A stretch of 64,000 bases of DNA from Isochrysis galbana (GCA_018136815.1 CM030938.1:2521028-2585027), one strand, 5' to 3'; positions 1 through 9,741 are shown, counted from the first letter of the stretch. The notes: a model not told the origin generated them from the sequence alone. Translations and numbers: made by a program.

Positions 1-69
1 GACACGGGAACGTATGGGGACTGATGTTTGCGCGAGCCGCGCACACATGCGTGAAGATGACTGCTTGGG

Positions 70-411
70 CTACAAACTCCCAACAGCGCCGGCGCACCCA
101 CTGACAAAGTTGACGTCAATCGTCGGAGCATCAGCCGGTATCATACGGACATCGCACCCGAACGTGTCGAGCTGGACGCCGTCGGCGTCGACGTAGGAAT
201 AGCGGTACAGCTTGGGCTGATTGTGTGCGGTCGCCGCGGCCCAGATCCCGATCGTCAGCCCGGTGACCAGCAACACACACAATGCCCTCCACGCCCTCAT
301 GAGGATCTTTGCACTGGGCGAGGGACCCCACTCCACCTGCTTGGGGGCCGGGTCCTCGGGATCGACGGGCGAGATGCTGCTGTGCACATTGGATGAAATG
401 CTCCGCTCCAT
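70..411 (-). CDS. First exon of a membrane protein, gene runs off the left edge (partial)
   Basis: An ATG at 411 (minus) opens a 113-codon frame ending at a stop at 70. It has a hydrophilic head of about 38 residues, one strong membrane segment (roughly residues 42-62, RALCVLLVTGLTIGIWAAA) and then a polar stretch with PKLYRYSYVDADG and FGCDVRM. The arrangement (cytosolic head, first membrane span, then an extracytosolic loop with a Cys) weakly recalls choline-transporter-like (SLC44) N-termini, but no diagnostic motif is present. The frame probably crosses a splice donor between about 70 and 110 (GT dinucleotides are available there), so the last residues may be intron. Downstream exons would lie outside the window. 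Confidence 0.5.
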   Translation of the reverse strand: MERSISSNVHSSISPVDPEDPAPKQVEWGPSPSAKILMRAWRALCVLLVTGLTIGIWAAATAHNQPKLYRYSYVDADGVQLDTFGCDVRMIPADAPTIDVNFVSGCAGAVGSL

Positions 412-419
412 CGCGCCGG

Positions 420-1150
420 TGGGGGCAGGGTGGATGATGGGGGCAGGGGGCTAGGGGGAAATGCAGGAAGGAGGAGAGGGAGGGGGTGGGGGGAAGCGGG
501 ATGGGGGAAAGAGGGCGCAGTGAGAGAGAGGGGGGGGGGGGGGAGAGAGAGAGAGAGAGCGGTGGAGAGTCAAGGCGAGGGATCGAGGCCCGCGCAATAA
601 CATGAGAAATAGGCTGAGGACTCTAGAGGGAAGAGAGCAGATGATGGAGAGAGGGGGAGGGCGACGAGAAGAACAAATAGGGTCTCGACTGACCAGCAGA
701 ATCCAACATCTCATTCATGTCAATTGAAGGGTTAGACCCCCGGCGCTGGCAAAGAACGAAAGAGTACGAAGCAGAGGGTACGGGTGTGTGGCGGATCCGT
801 CAGGAGAAATATCACCTGCTACATTCATGAAAGTGAAGGAACTGCCTCTTGCTCTCTGTTGCTGGCCATCCTTTCTCTCGCTGTTCTTTCCCCTCCTCTC
901 ATCGCTCTCGACTCTCTTCGTGTTGTGTTTCTCTTTCTGAGACAGAAGTCATCGAGAGTAGGCGGCTCTAGAGAAGAGATTGGAGAGAAGGGAAAAGATC
1001 GAGAAGAGTTTGGAGAGGCACAAGAGATGGGGGGCGGTTGAGAGAGTGAAGAGAGAGCCGCCGCCGATTACGCGGCGGGCGGTCGTGCTCTGTGTGAAAG
1101 AGTTCCGTACTCTAGTAGAGCGTCGTCCGTAGACCGTTCGAGTGAATAAA
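420..1150. other. Low-complexity purine-rich intergenic DNA
   Basis: This stretch holds G-runs (about 528-543), GA microsatellite patches (546-560, 955-1050) and no frame with protein-like composition. It lies upstream of the left-edge gene, so part may be its promoter. No TATA box or other site could be fixed. Confidence 0.6.
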
Positions 1151-1236
1151 GAATCGTCCGTTGCTAGGGGCTAAAGGTGGCCGGGGGCTCAACTCACCAA
1201 AAATAAAACGCTTCTCTAGGGGTTCGCAGTTGGCCC

Positions 1237-1395
1237 AGGCGTCAGAGTTTTATTGTTGTGTCAGTATAATCTTAGTGCTGCGGGACCGTAGCCCCTCGAC
1301 GGCAACGGAGCAACGGTGCCCCTACCCCGCGATGGGGATGTTAGCCCGGTCACTCACTAGGGGGGTGCGGAGGGCGAAATCGGTAATGGGCAAAT
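1237..1395 (+). repeat. Diverged copy of a copia-type LTR
   Basis: The stretch with TTATTGTTGTG, CTTAGTGCTG, GGCAACGGAG and CCCCGCGATGGGG matches in order the long terminal repeat at 52313-52489 and another relic at 36335-36530. No coding part of a retroelement lies beside it, so it is probably a solo LTR or a fragment. Confidence 0.55.
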
Positions 1396-1555
1396 GGAGG
1401 CCTAAATAAGCTTTCTATAGGTTCTGGTATGAGAGATCAGCAAAAAAAAGGGGGGTCCGCCGGCAAAATTTTCGAAAAATGGCCAATTTTAAGCCTCCGA
1501 AGACCAAGCGCTAAAAAGTATTCGGGCCCCCCTCCGGTATATTTTTACTGATGCC
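1345..1555 (+). repeat. Dispersed repeat 'D', inverted copy of 61130-61340
   Basis: About 200 bp from GTTAGCCCGGTCACTCACTA through TTCTGGTATGAGAGATCAGC and CAAAATTTTCGAAAAAT to the CCCCCTCCGGTATA end is repeated in reverse orientation at 61130-61340 with modest divergence. No coding capacity is visible. At 61 kb the repeat is joined to a LINE 3' end, so it may be part of that element's 3' region. Confidence 0.65.
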
Positions 1556-1739
1556 CTTCATGCAAGGCATGCACAACTAGTGACGGAGCCATAAGCTCTA
1601 CCAGCTCATACCCTCCACGAAATGTGCTTCTCTACACATTATATGATCATCGACACAGATTGCGATTGACATCGATATGTACATGAGTATCACTACTAAC
1701 AGCCGTTCACGAAACGCTACAATTGTTGAGACGAGAAGC

Positions 1740-2206
1740 CCCAACTTTGCACCAAAACTGGGCGGGCTGCCGGCGTTTTGGTGTTGATCGAGTTGCACTG
1801 GGTGGCACACCAAGCACCATATTCACAAATGCCGCCCTTGCAGCTACGCCAATCGCCGCAGCCGGCCGCGTGCACCGCGCCGAAATCGGCCACGCCCCCG
1901 GCTTCAACGCTACCGTCCCGGTGCCGTGATACGCGCGAGTGCCCAACTTTGAGCCGGTACCGAGCGCGCTGGCGGCGCTTTGGTGTTAATCCAGTTGCAC
2001 TGGGTGGCACACCAGGCACCATATTCACAAATGCCGCCCTTGCAGCTACGCCAATCGCCGCAGCCGGCCGCGTGCACCGCGCCGAAATCGGCCACGCCCC
2101 CGGCTTCAACGCTACCGTCCCGGTGCCGTGATACGCGCGAGTGCCCAACTTTGAGCCGGTACCGAGCGCGCTGGCGGCGCTTTGGTGTTGATCCAGTTGC
2201 ACTGGG
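1740..2206. repeat. Tandem repeat, 202-bp period, about 2.3 copies
   Basis: Copies start at 1740, 1942 and 2144, each opening with CCCAACTTTG; the third stops near 2206. The first two are nearly identical except at the left edge. The period is not a multiple of three, so frames read across it do not represent a repeat protein. The right end is followed by unique sequence leading into the ankyrin pseudogene. Confidence 0.9.
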
Positions 2207-2311
2207 CATCCCTGACCAGATGGATTGCTCCTCCGTGCAAGCAGACACCTGCAACATCATTTTGTGTCCTGCGTGCCCTGGTGCTGGAAAATGCGACTAC
2301 AGCTGTGCCGA

Positions 2312-3263
2312 CTACGTATTAGAGCTTAGCCATAGTCGATATCCGCCGCCTTCACCACCGCCCCAGCCACCTCGACCACCCTCCACGCACCCCTCGTCCC
2401 CATGCATGCACGCCAGCATCAGCGCATCCACGCCGTCAATGTCGGCGGCGCAAGGATCCGCGTGCGCCTCCAGCAGGACGCCCACGCACGAGCCATGTCC
2501 ATGTTCCACCGCATGGTGCAGGGGCGTCCATCCGTCCTCGTCGGCCGTGTGCACGCCCGCTCTCGCCCGCACGAGCGCCTTAACGCACCCATCGTTCCCA
2601 TTGCACGCGGCCCACGCCAGGGCCGTCAGACCGGTGGATGTGCAGTCGTTCAGCCGCGCGCCGGCGCGCACCAACGTGCAACGTGTCGATGCACAACACA
2701 TGCCCAGAGTGGCTGCTGGTCTCAGAGGCGGCAATGATCAGAGCCGTCCAACCATGTGCCTCAGACGCGTGCGGCGAGGCCTTGGCGCACAGCAGCTCTT
2801 CCGCGCACATGTGGTGCCCCCGTGCGCAAGCAAGCATCAAGGGAGTGTACCTCTTGGCGCTGCTCGCGTCCACCGCGGCTTTGGCGCGGAGCAGGGCCTG
2901 TGCGCACTCGTGGCTGCCCACTTGGCATGCCACCAAGAGGGCCGCCTTCCCGCTTGGTGGGCTCAGCTCGAGCGCGGCCTTGGCACGCAGCAGCACCTCC
3001 ACACAGGGCGCGTTTCCTCTTCTGCAGGCCCATAGAAGGGGGGTGAACCCCTTGTCGTCCACCGCGTCGGCGTGGGCACCCGCGTGGAGGAGGCGCTCAA
3101 CGCACGAGAGGTTGCCTTGCTTGCACGCGGCCATGAGGGCCGTCAACCCTCCGCCTGGCGCGCTCTCCTCGAGGCGTCCTGCGTGACCCTGTTCGAGCAG
3201 GAGCTCGACGGCTCGCACATCGTCGCCCTCTCGTGCGCATGCGCGCACGAGTGGTGGTGTCAT
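2312..3263 (-). pseudogene. Ankyrin-repeat protein gene broken by a 7-bp duplication
   Basis: From an ATG at 3263 (minus) a frame encodes a chain of ankyrin repeats: TPLLWACRRGNAPCVEVLL, TPLMLACARGHHMCAEELL and others, each about 33 residues with the TPL/ALxxA helix start. Near 2685 the frame shifts into another that carries on with further repeats (TALAWAACNGNDGCVKALV, TPLHHAVEHGHGSCVGVLL) to a stop at 2312. The shift coincides with an exact tandem heptamer CAACGTG at 2672-2678 and 2679-2685. Removing one copy joins the two halves in frame in the middle of a repeat. An ATG at 3473 gives a longer, proline-rich start. The shift could also be an assembly error. Ankyrin repeats bind protein partners; no other domain is visible. 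Confidence 0.75.
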
Positions 3264-4317
3264 CCCTTGACCTTCCTCTCTTGTCAGGGAGAACGAGGCG
3301 AAGGAGGGGGCTGGGGCGCTGGGCGGATAGAGGGGCTGGGGCGCTGGGCGGATGGGGGACGGCTCGGCGGCTGGGGAGGGGGGGGGGAGGCGAGGGGTTG
3401 GGGGAGCTCGGCGGGGAGGGGAGGGGGGGGGGGGGGGACTCAGCGGCGGGGGAAGGGGGTCGAGAGTAATCATACCGTCAGGGGGCCCAATCTTTTCACA
3501 AGCAGTGTGACCTTTTCACAGGAGGCGCCTGTGAAAAGCCCAGTGAAGTATAATAACTCATGTATTCCCTTGGGGGGGGGGGCAGTCAAAATGGGGACGG
3601 TAGAAGTCCCGCGCCTTTGGCGCGCGGGAGGGGGGGGGTATTGGAAGTCACAAGTGTCAGAGCGGGGACGGTAGAAGTCCCGCACCTTTCCATTGTCGCG
3701 AGGCGCACCGACGCACCGACCGACGCCGACGCAGCCCGGTTTGGGCGTGCGTCATCATCCTCGGCCTCGGCGAGGAAGACCCCAACCCCAACCACCACCC
3801 GCTGTGGCGGTGCGTTGATTGGTTGTGTGGTGTGGAGCGGTGTGGCAGTGCTGCGCGCACTTCGCATATGACGCTAGCCGCTAGCCACTGGCCATCTGCC
3901 ATCTGCTACAAACACGGCGGCCAAACAGGAGGGGGTTTGAAACACGGCAAAACACGGCTGTGTTTGGCTCTTGTAGAAACATGGTAAACACGTGTTTCCC
4001 AGCTAGGGACAGGGGGCAGAGGGGACAGGGACATGATGTGGACATGTGGCACGTGCACGTGGGCACACCCGCGACACTATACCTCCCCGATGATGACGGC
4101 GCGCGATATGCACCTCCACTTCAAACACATCGCCCACAGACGGGTGGGCACATACAACCTGTTCCCGGACCGCGACAGCAAATGCCGCCTCCCCATCAGC
4201 GGGTAGGGGTTCCGTTGCCGTCAAGAAGGCTACGACGGTCCCTCAGCACTAAAGTTAAACCGGAACCGACGCGGACAACCAAACTCTCAACACTACCGAG
4301 CTCGCGCTCGGACGTGC

Positions 4318-4539
4318 ATGTCGGTACCGCCGCGACGTCCCGCTGGGGGCACACGCATGGCGGTAGGGCTCGGTGCGTTGGTTGGCGGACTCTTTCTCCT
4401 GCCTGGTTTTTTGGTCATGAACGGTTTCAATGTCGCCGGTGAACACCAGACCGAGTCCAGCAAAGACCTTCTGGCCATCAGTGCAGCAGATTTCCATGAG
4501 CGAGCTGCCCAAGCACGACGGCAGTCTGAGAGCAGATGA
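4318..4539 (+). CDS. Possible small one-span membrane protein (73 aa)
   Basis: The ATG at 4318 opens a frame with a short basic head, a hydrophobic span (AVGLGALVGGLFLLPGFLV, about residues 15-33) and a polar tail ending at 4539. A second ATG at 4360 would start directly at the span. There is no recognised family and no supporting context; it could be a chance frame or one exon of a longer gene. Confidence 0.25.
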   Translation: MSVPPRRPAGGTRMAVGLGALVGGLFLLPGFLVMNGFNVAGEHQTESSKDLLAISAADFHERAAQARRQSESR

Positions 4540-5261
4540 GTCAGGAGGGCGACTACGATGGAATCGTTGGAGTTGCCATTGGCCGGAAGTGCGCAAACGT
4601 TCATTCAGAGGAGACCGTGCCCTCTCGTGACGGCCTGGCAACTATGTTCGCCAGGGCACGGGCACATATGGGCAAGGCTCAATCTTCATGCCACACCGAT
4701 ATCTCAGAATGCCGTCTGGATCTAGAGTGCATGCACTTTGTCGCGGCGTACCATATCCCCACGCAATGTTGATGAGAGACAATTGTGATCAAATCATGCA
4801 TATCACGCAGCAAGCGGCTATTCCGCTGGTTCAACAGAATCAATACCTGCGCAAGCAACATGCCGCGTGTGAGAGCTTGCTATTTCTCCGCGTATATTCC
4901 TTTATCCAAGAGGTGTAACCATTCTGAGCTCCATGATGATGTGTGAGGGTTCACACAGTGTTAATTCGATGACAACAAGCCGTCCGTTTGCTTGTACCTT
5001 GAATTCGGTGTAGGTGGGTGTTGTGTTGTATGTTCTGCATCTGAGCCGTCTTGGCCAGGGCAGTGGAGTGTATGTATGTGTGCACGTACGCGTGCTTCAA
5101 ATAATTGCGGTGCTGTGGGTAGAGGGGAAGCGCGCCACTCCCATGTCACGGGCCGTTTTCTAGGATGTGGCTGAGTAAGTGGAGTGGCTGTGAGTAAGTG
5201 GAGTGGCTGTGGCTGTGGCTGTGGCTTGTGATTTACAGAATTGTTGAGGCGCATGGTAGGG

Positions 5262-5328
5262 CGGTCAAACACGGCTTTTTAAGCACTAATATGGGGGGGT
5301 CGACATTTTTGACCGTGAGCGGAAAGCC
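5262..5328. repeat. Short hairpin module GGGCGGTCAAACA...TTTTTGACCGTG
   Basis: GGGCGGTCAAACACGG is followed about 35 bases later by TTTTTGACCGTGAGC and GCCC, so the ends pair (GGTCAAA/TTTGACC, GGGC/GCCC). The same module with a different loop sits at 44571-44642. Single GGCGGTCAAACA arms are at 27005 and 31264. This looks like a tiny mobile or structured element. Confidence 0.5.
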
Positions 5329-5726
5329 CTGGCGAAAGCGGCTCGGAGGATTTTCCCGCCTTTCCAGAATCCTCGTCCGAAAAGACGGTGCGAAGTCCCG
5401 TCGGACCCCCCCCCCCTTGCACACGCTCTGGCAGCTAACACGAGCCGAACTGGACGTCGCTCCCACTGAGAGATGTGTTTCTTTTACAGGTCGTTTGCCT
5501 TCATTTGGTACCCCTCGTTTCCCAATACGCGATGCACCGGTACAAAAAAAATCTTCTAGTATTTGAGCAAAGGCACCCACCTCACAGTGCTCAACCATGT
5601 CTACAAATGGAATGGTGGCTGATGATGTAATACGCAAGCGATTGCAATGGATAATAAAAAAATGGACGATAACTTTGAAAATTCATCACACCTCTCTTTC
5701 CGCCATATGGCACTTATAAATCTGCC

Positions 5727-6245
5727 ATGCAGGTTATGGCGGAAGCATTGGACAGCATCAGTCCGCCGCCGCCGGTTGGGGTCAACCCGGGGGGGAGCAA
5801 CAACTCCCTGAGGAGGCTGATTGAGTCGAACCCCAATTTGTGGACGTACACTTTCGAATGTAAGTCCTTATTCAGTTCATTCGATTTCAAGCACAATACG
5901 AACATTGAAGACACCTTACATGCCATTTGCGAGGCTGATAAATCATTCACACTGGTTTATATGATACACACTCTCTTGAGCAATAAATTCACTGTGAAAA
6001 CAATCATCGATATGAGTCGTGATGATCTGCTTCGTACAATGAAAACGTATGTCAATTCGGAATTAACTCCCCACCTCCAAGAATTGCTAGAAGGTGTCGA
6101 TTCGGGTTCAGCTTCCCAAGTAAAGATTGAAAACAAAAGGCCGCTCATCGATTCGGGTTCAGCTCCCGTAAAGATTGAACCCACAAGGCCCAGCAACATC
6201 AAATACAAAAAAGCTCGGTCCCAGGACACCGGGTCGAGCTCATGA
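5727..6245 (+). CDS. Protein of unknown function with a helical domain and two VKIE motifs (172 aa)
   Basis: The uninterrupted frame starts at ATG 5727, about 15 bases after a TATAAA at 5714. Residues about 20-120 look like a compact helical domain (FDFKHNTNIEDTLHAICEAD, MIHTLLSNKFTVKTIIDMS). The tail carries an imperfect duplication, DSGSASQVKIENKRP and DSGSAPVKIEPTRP. Each half contains VKIE, which fits the sumoylation consensus (hydrophobic-K-x-E), and a basic KYKKAR follows near the end. This suggests a nuclear protein, by inference only. Base composition is visibly AT-richer than neighbouring host genes and there is no intron. It is the first of three unfamiliar intronless genes in a row and may be of viral or other foreign origin. 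No family was recognised. Confidence 0.55.
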   Translation: MQVMAEALDSISPPPPVGVNPGGSNNSLRRLIESNPNLWTYTFECKSLFSSFDFKHNTNIEDTLHAICEADKSFTLVYMIHTLLSNKFTVKTIIDMSRDDLLRTMKTYVNSELTPHLQELLEGVDSGSASQVKIENKRPLIDSGSAPVKIEPTRPSNIKYKKARSQDTGSSS

Positions 6246-6430
6246 GGGCGCTCCTGCCGAGCGAGTCCACCGCGGCAAGGGGGGCGTACATCTCATGCGA
6301 GCGTCTCCACGGGGTGCTCCTCAAGCAGCGCCATCACGCGCGATTGGTCTCCCCGCTGGCGGGCACACCAAGCGGTCCTCGGCCGGAGACGACGCGCATG
6401 GGCGCCGGCGGGCCTCTGCAGAACCTCTGC
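6246..6430. other. GC-rich gap between two lower-GC genes
   Basis: These 185 bases switch abruptly back to high GC between two AT-richer genes. The sequence has no convincing frame. It may mark a boundary between DNA of different origin. Confidence 0.4.
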
Positions 6431-7027
6431 TCACACTTGTCTTGAAAGGATCGTCTTCAATGAGTGCATTGGATGTATACCGCACTCCTCGTGTGTCAGC
6501 TTGAACTTCTTTTCGATGTCGTAAAAGCTGTGGTACGGGTCAATGTACCCTTGCTTCTTTTCGAGCATGAGGTAATGCCTACCGGTCTTATCAATGGCGT
6601 AGGGATACGGGAAGTCGTTCGCTCCTACAGGCGATACGAATGCGACGATCTCGTCGACGGCCTCAAATTCGAACACTTCGATGCCCACGAAGACGTACTT
6701 GAGGTCGCCGATGTAGAAGAGCAAAGAGTTCCCTGCTTCATTGAGCTTGTTCACTCTGTTGTACCCTCCTGACAATACAGTCAATGGGCAGAGGTGGCTG
6801 ATGCCAACAAACACGTCCTTGCACACGAACGCGTGATGCGAGGCTTCGCCGTGTACATCGACCAAGTGCTTACCGTAATCGCGCTGTGCAACGGACGCGA
6901 CAAAGCCCACGCCGCCATTGTCACGGGTCGCGTACTTGGACACCGGGTTCAGGGGCGAGAATCCTTCGCCAGTGCTCTTCGAACTCGTGTATACCTGGGT
7001 CTCCCGTCTCAGGTGTGGGTGAGCCAT
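6431..7027 (-). CDS. Uncharacterised 198-aa protein, giant-virus-like
   Basis: The frame runs from ATG 7027 to a stop at 6431, with no intron. It is rich in beta-strand-like stretches: YATRDNGGVGFVASV, SLLFYIGDLKYVFVGIEVF, and NDFPYPYAIDKTGRHYLMLE. The last motif resembles a phrase I remember from uncharacterised proteins of algal nucleocytoplasmic large DNA viruses (ND-x-PYPYAID followed by YYL); this is recollection, not a search result. The C-terminal part is charged. The next gene (7126-7701) is on the same strand about 100 bases upstream. The close spacing, lack of introns and lower GC all contrast with the flanking host genes. It could equally be a lineage-specific host gene. Confidence 0.6.
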   Translation of the reverse strand: MAHPHLRRETQVYTSSKSTGEGFSPLNPVSKYATRDNGGVGFVASVAQRDYGKHLVDVHGEASHHAFVCKDVFVGISHLCPLTVLSGGYNRVNKLNEAGNSLLFYIGDLKYVFVGIEVFEFEAVDEIVAFVSPVGANDFPYPYAIDKTGRHYLMLEKKQGYIDPYHSFYDIEKKFKLTHEECGIHPMHSLKTILSRQV

Positions 7028-7125
7028 GGTAAAGGAGCGACAAGGCAAGGTCTCTATGTGTCATTATGAGCACGAAACGAAAAAAGCTTCCGTGAGCGCC
7101 TTTCACTTTGTTCCGTGCTAGCCAA

Positions 7126-7701
7126 TCAGTCATCAGATCTGCAGGTACCACTACGACACGTGTATTCACCACAGCACTCCGAGTTACTTTGGCACACCGA
7201 CCCTGGCTCGCGGCATGGCGTCTCACACACTCCATCGTCATTGCACTCAAGTCCTTCACAGCACTCGTCGCCATAACTGCACCCCCCCCTTTTCTCGACA
7301 CACGGTGTGACGGTACGGCACTTTTGGTCGGAACACACGAGATCGTGACAACAGTCTCCATCGTTTGCACACTCTCCATCCACATCCTTGCATCTGTCTG
7401 GCTGCTTCTTCGTGAGTACCAACGCCACGACGGTGGCGGCGACCACGGTGGCGACGACCACCGCGAGGGCAATCAAAAGTCGTTTCGACGGCATATTTAC
7501 CCCCTTATCACCTCCGCCTTCTATTCCTCCCTTATCACCTCCGCCTTCTATTCCTCCCTTATCACCTCCGCCTTCTATTCCTCCCTTATCACCGCCGCCC
7601 TCTGTTCCTCCCTCGCCACCTCCACCTTCCATCCCTCCCTCACCCTCGAAGCTCCGCCGCATTGCACGCCGCATTTGTTCGTTTGTCCTTATTTGTTTCA
7701 T
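7126..7701 (-). CDS. Membrane-anchored protein with three cystine-knot repeats (191 aa)
   Basis: From ATG 7701 the protein has a Gly/Glu/Lys/Asp-rich head with nearly identical GGIEGGGDK nonapeptides, one membrane span (about residues 75-97, LLIALAVVVATVVAATVVALVL) and an outer part of three tandem cysteine modules. Each follows C-x(6)-C-x(5,6)-CC-x(4)-C-x(4,5)-C, the spacing of inhibitor-cystine-knot or dickkopf-type small domains. All 18 cysteines are present. With no cleavable signal, it should be a type II membrane protein displaying the knots outside the cell or on a virion or organelle surface. ATG at residue 70 is an alternative start that would drop the Gly repeat. The function is not known; I do not infer toxicity from the fold. 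It sits on the same strand as the 6431-7027 gene. Confidence 0.65.
   Translation of the reverse strand: MKQIRTNEQMRRAMRRSFEGEGGMEGGGGEGGTEGGGDKGGIEGGGDKGGIEGGGDKGGIEGGGDKGVNMPSKRLLIALAVVVATVVAATVVALVLTKKQPDRCKDVDGECANDGDCCHDLVCSDQKCRTVTPCVEKRGGCSYGDECCEGLECNDDGVCETPCREPGSVCQSNSECCGEYTCRSGTCRSDD
7500..7635. repeat. 27-bp coding tandem repeat
   Basis: About five copies of a 27-base unit (plus strand CTTATCACCTCCGCCTTCTATTCCTCCC-like) encode the GGIEGGGDK nonapeptide of the 7126-7701 protein. Three central copies are essentially identical, so the number of units is likely to vary between strains. Confidence 0.85.
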
Positions 7702-7749
7702 TGGTTTGTTTGTGCGATGTTGCGTTAGTTTCGGAGTTTTCTTGTTGGT

Positions 7750-8525
7750 GAGTGAGTGATGTGGGGTGGTGTCTCGTGGGCCGTCATCGCGATGTAGCGC
7801 GCCCTTTCCCCCCCTCTCTCAAGACTTCTCTTCACTCCATGCCCTAGCCCCGCTGAGACTTGCCCCACGATCAAGCTTCGGCTTGATTCGACACCTACCC
7901 AACGACGCATGCGTCGAGCGGCTGCCGCAAGCCGTAGTGACACCGCTCCACAGTCCGGACGGCCTACCTCTTATCACGCGAGGCAAGGCTCGAATCGTTT
8001 TCTCCGTCGGTGGATTTCTCTTTTGTCGCTGATGGCAGTCGCGCACTCGTCCATCGTCCCCAAGGGCATTTCTTCCCAGGGTTCGAGGTACCAAATGAAG
8101 GGCCAAACGACCTTTCAACTGCTTCTCTCCTCGGCACTTGAGTAGGGAAACACGGGGTGTGGCGTGCCGCTTGTGGGCTTCTATTTATTCGCTGTGGTGC
8201 ACACACTTTTGGGCGGGCGTTGAATTAACAATTGCAAAAATTTCCTATGCGAAATGCACGGCCTTCCGATCGTGATATCCACACAGCCTCAGCTAGCGAT
8301 TTCTCATCATACCATCAGCACAACTCCAACGTCCAATGGCCATTCCACATTAATTCAGCAGGGCTTGCAACTACTGCGCAAGAGTTGATGAGCCCGCCTC
8401 TCTGGCCTTTAACGAACGTCCAACGCGTCGATCTGATAGGCGACACGGCCCTCGATACAAGTACGAGACATCACTTACCAAATTGTGTGATTGAGTCCTC
8501 TTGCTTGGTTCTAGCATGCTCTGGC
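7750..8525. other. Intergenic, no gene seen
   Basis: Frames here are short and compositionally random. The segment lies upstream of the cystine-knot gene and downstream of the TLC gene, so it should hold the first gene's promoter and the second gene's 3' end. No specific site was recognised. Confidence 0.5.
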
Positions 8526-9741
8526 TTAGACCATTTCAGTCGGCTTCGCCACACGATCGTCAGCCATCTCAGGTGGAGCACTGAGAGCCTTAATTGCCTG
8601 TCGGATGAGTAGATGGCCCCAGTAGAATTGCAGAAACATCAATGGCAGAATAAAGAGCATCCCGATGATGGGTGCTGCTGCCGCACTCACGTTAGCTGCG
8701 CTGCTCAACTCGCCGAGGAAGTCAGGCAGCACCTCAGTGAAGACGACTATAGGGAACCATATGCACCTGATTGCCAAATAGCTGAGTAGGAAAATTACGC
8801 GCATGAAGAAATTGGCCTGTGCCGATATGGGATTGCTATCCGCCACGTCTTGGTAACTGTGCGGACCGGGACATAAAAGAGGGGTTAAAACTCCAAAATG
8901 CGAGTGGTCATCGGTAAGCACCCTGGCCTTGGAGCACATGCAAGCATATGCACACCGTTTTGGATGGAAGATATCAATGATTACCAGCGGAACCGAAGAC
9001 AGCTCTATCGCGCCCCCAAAGAAGGGCACATAGTACTGCACATACGGCATGAAGGATACCACAGCGCAGCCAAGCATGCCTACATGATGGACGAGCATAA
9101 CAGGATCGTACATAGCAGATGTGAACGTCATGGGGACATCCCAGAATAGCTGGAACCCGAGAATGAGCAGTGAGATTTGACGGCCCGCCTCAACTGGGTA
9201 GTGAAGTCGACCGTAAGTACCAGCAGCGTTGGCAGCGAGTGCATCCTCGGCGGGAAATAGCCAAGCGGCAAGCCCCATCCAAGAGAGGATGATCATGAGC
9301 GGAAAAGCGACGACCTGTGATTGTGAGAGCGTGCCATGTCATGATCTTGGCTCGTGGGGGTCGTTGGTACATGCACGCAGGCTTGCTCATTTGTGGAGGA
9401 GGGCATGAGCCGTTTCTGAACTCGCTATCCACCAGGTCTAGTTTCCAAGGATCGCTAGTGCGAGAATAGATTGTCTGCGAGGCAAATGGCGACGGGTGCA
9501 CCTGATGGGCGAGAAATGTAGGATGCCGCTGCGTCCACGGAAGCGCCTTGAAGAGGACCGTGAAGACAATCTGGGCTGCAGCGCACAAGATGCCGGTGTT
9601 GAGCGCCAGGCCATACTGGTCATAGAAGGCCTCGAAGCTGCAGTCGAGCGTGAAGTTGGCATGCAGGGTGCACTGCCTGTGTTCCAAAGCTCCTGTCCCC
9701 GCCTCTCCGTACGAGTATGATGGCAGCTCGTCGTATGACAT
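8526..9741 (-). CDS. TLC-domain multi-span membrane protein (309 aa, 3 exons)
   Basis: Exons (minus): 9741-9502, 9314-8956 and 8856-8526. Both introns are GT-AG with phases that join exactly. The product has about seven hydrophobic segments (LNTGILCAAAQIVFTVLF, FPLMIILSWMGLAAWLF, QISLLILGFQLFWDV, a span after HHVGMLGCAVVS, and three near the C-terminus). The HH of LVHHVGM and the D of VIIDIFH fit the TRAM-LAG1-CLN8 (TLC) domain pattern of TMEM56/CLN8-type proteins, as does the first exon ending in a luminal loop. Ceramide synthases share this fold, but the Lag1 signature is not obvious, so a lipid-sensing or lipid-modifying role in the endoplasmic reticulum is only a family-level guess. A putative N-glycosylation site (NFT) sits near residue 29. 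Confidence 0.75.

Larger units (their letters stand above)
3264..5720. other. Intergenic stretch with G-runs, a hairpin and short repeats
   Basis: Contents: long G-runs (3376-3437), a near-perfect hairpin CTTTTCACAGG/CCTGTGAAAAG at 3512-3538, a direct repeat GGGGACGGTAGAAGTCCCGC at 3594 and 3663, an AAACACGGC-rich stretch at 3908-3990, and a TGGCTGTGAGTAAGTGGAG duplication near 5185. One small frame is listed separately. No other gene could be supported. Confidence 0.55.

Noticed and set aside
1980-3035. Long plus-strand frame (351 codons) across the tandem repeat and the ankyrin region
   Set aside because: It is antisense to clear ankyrin repeats and crosses a 202-bp repeat whose period is not a multiple of three; no domain-like content.
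8232-8612. 126-codon plus-strand frame
   Set aside because: It overlaps the last exon of the TLC gene in antisense and has no domain-like features.
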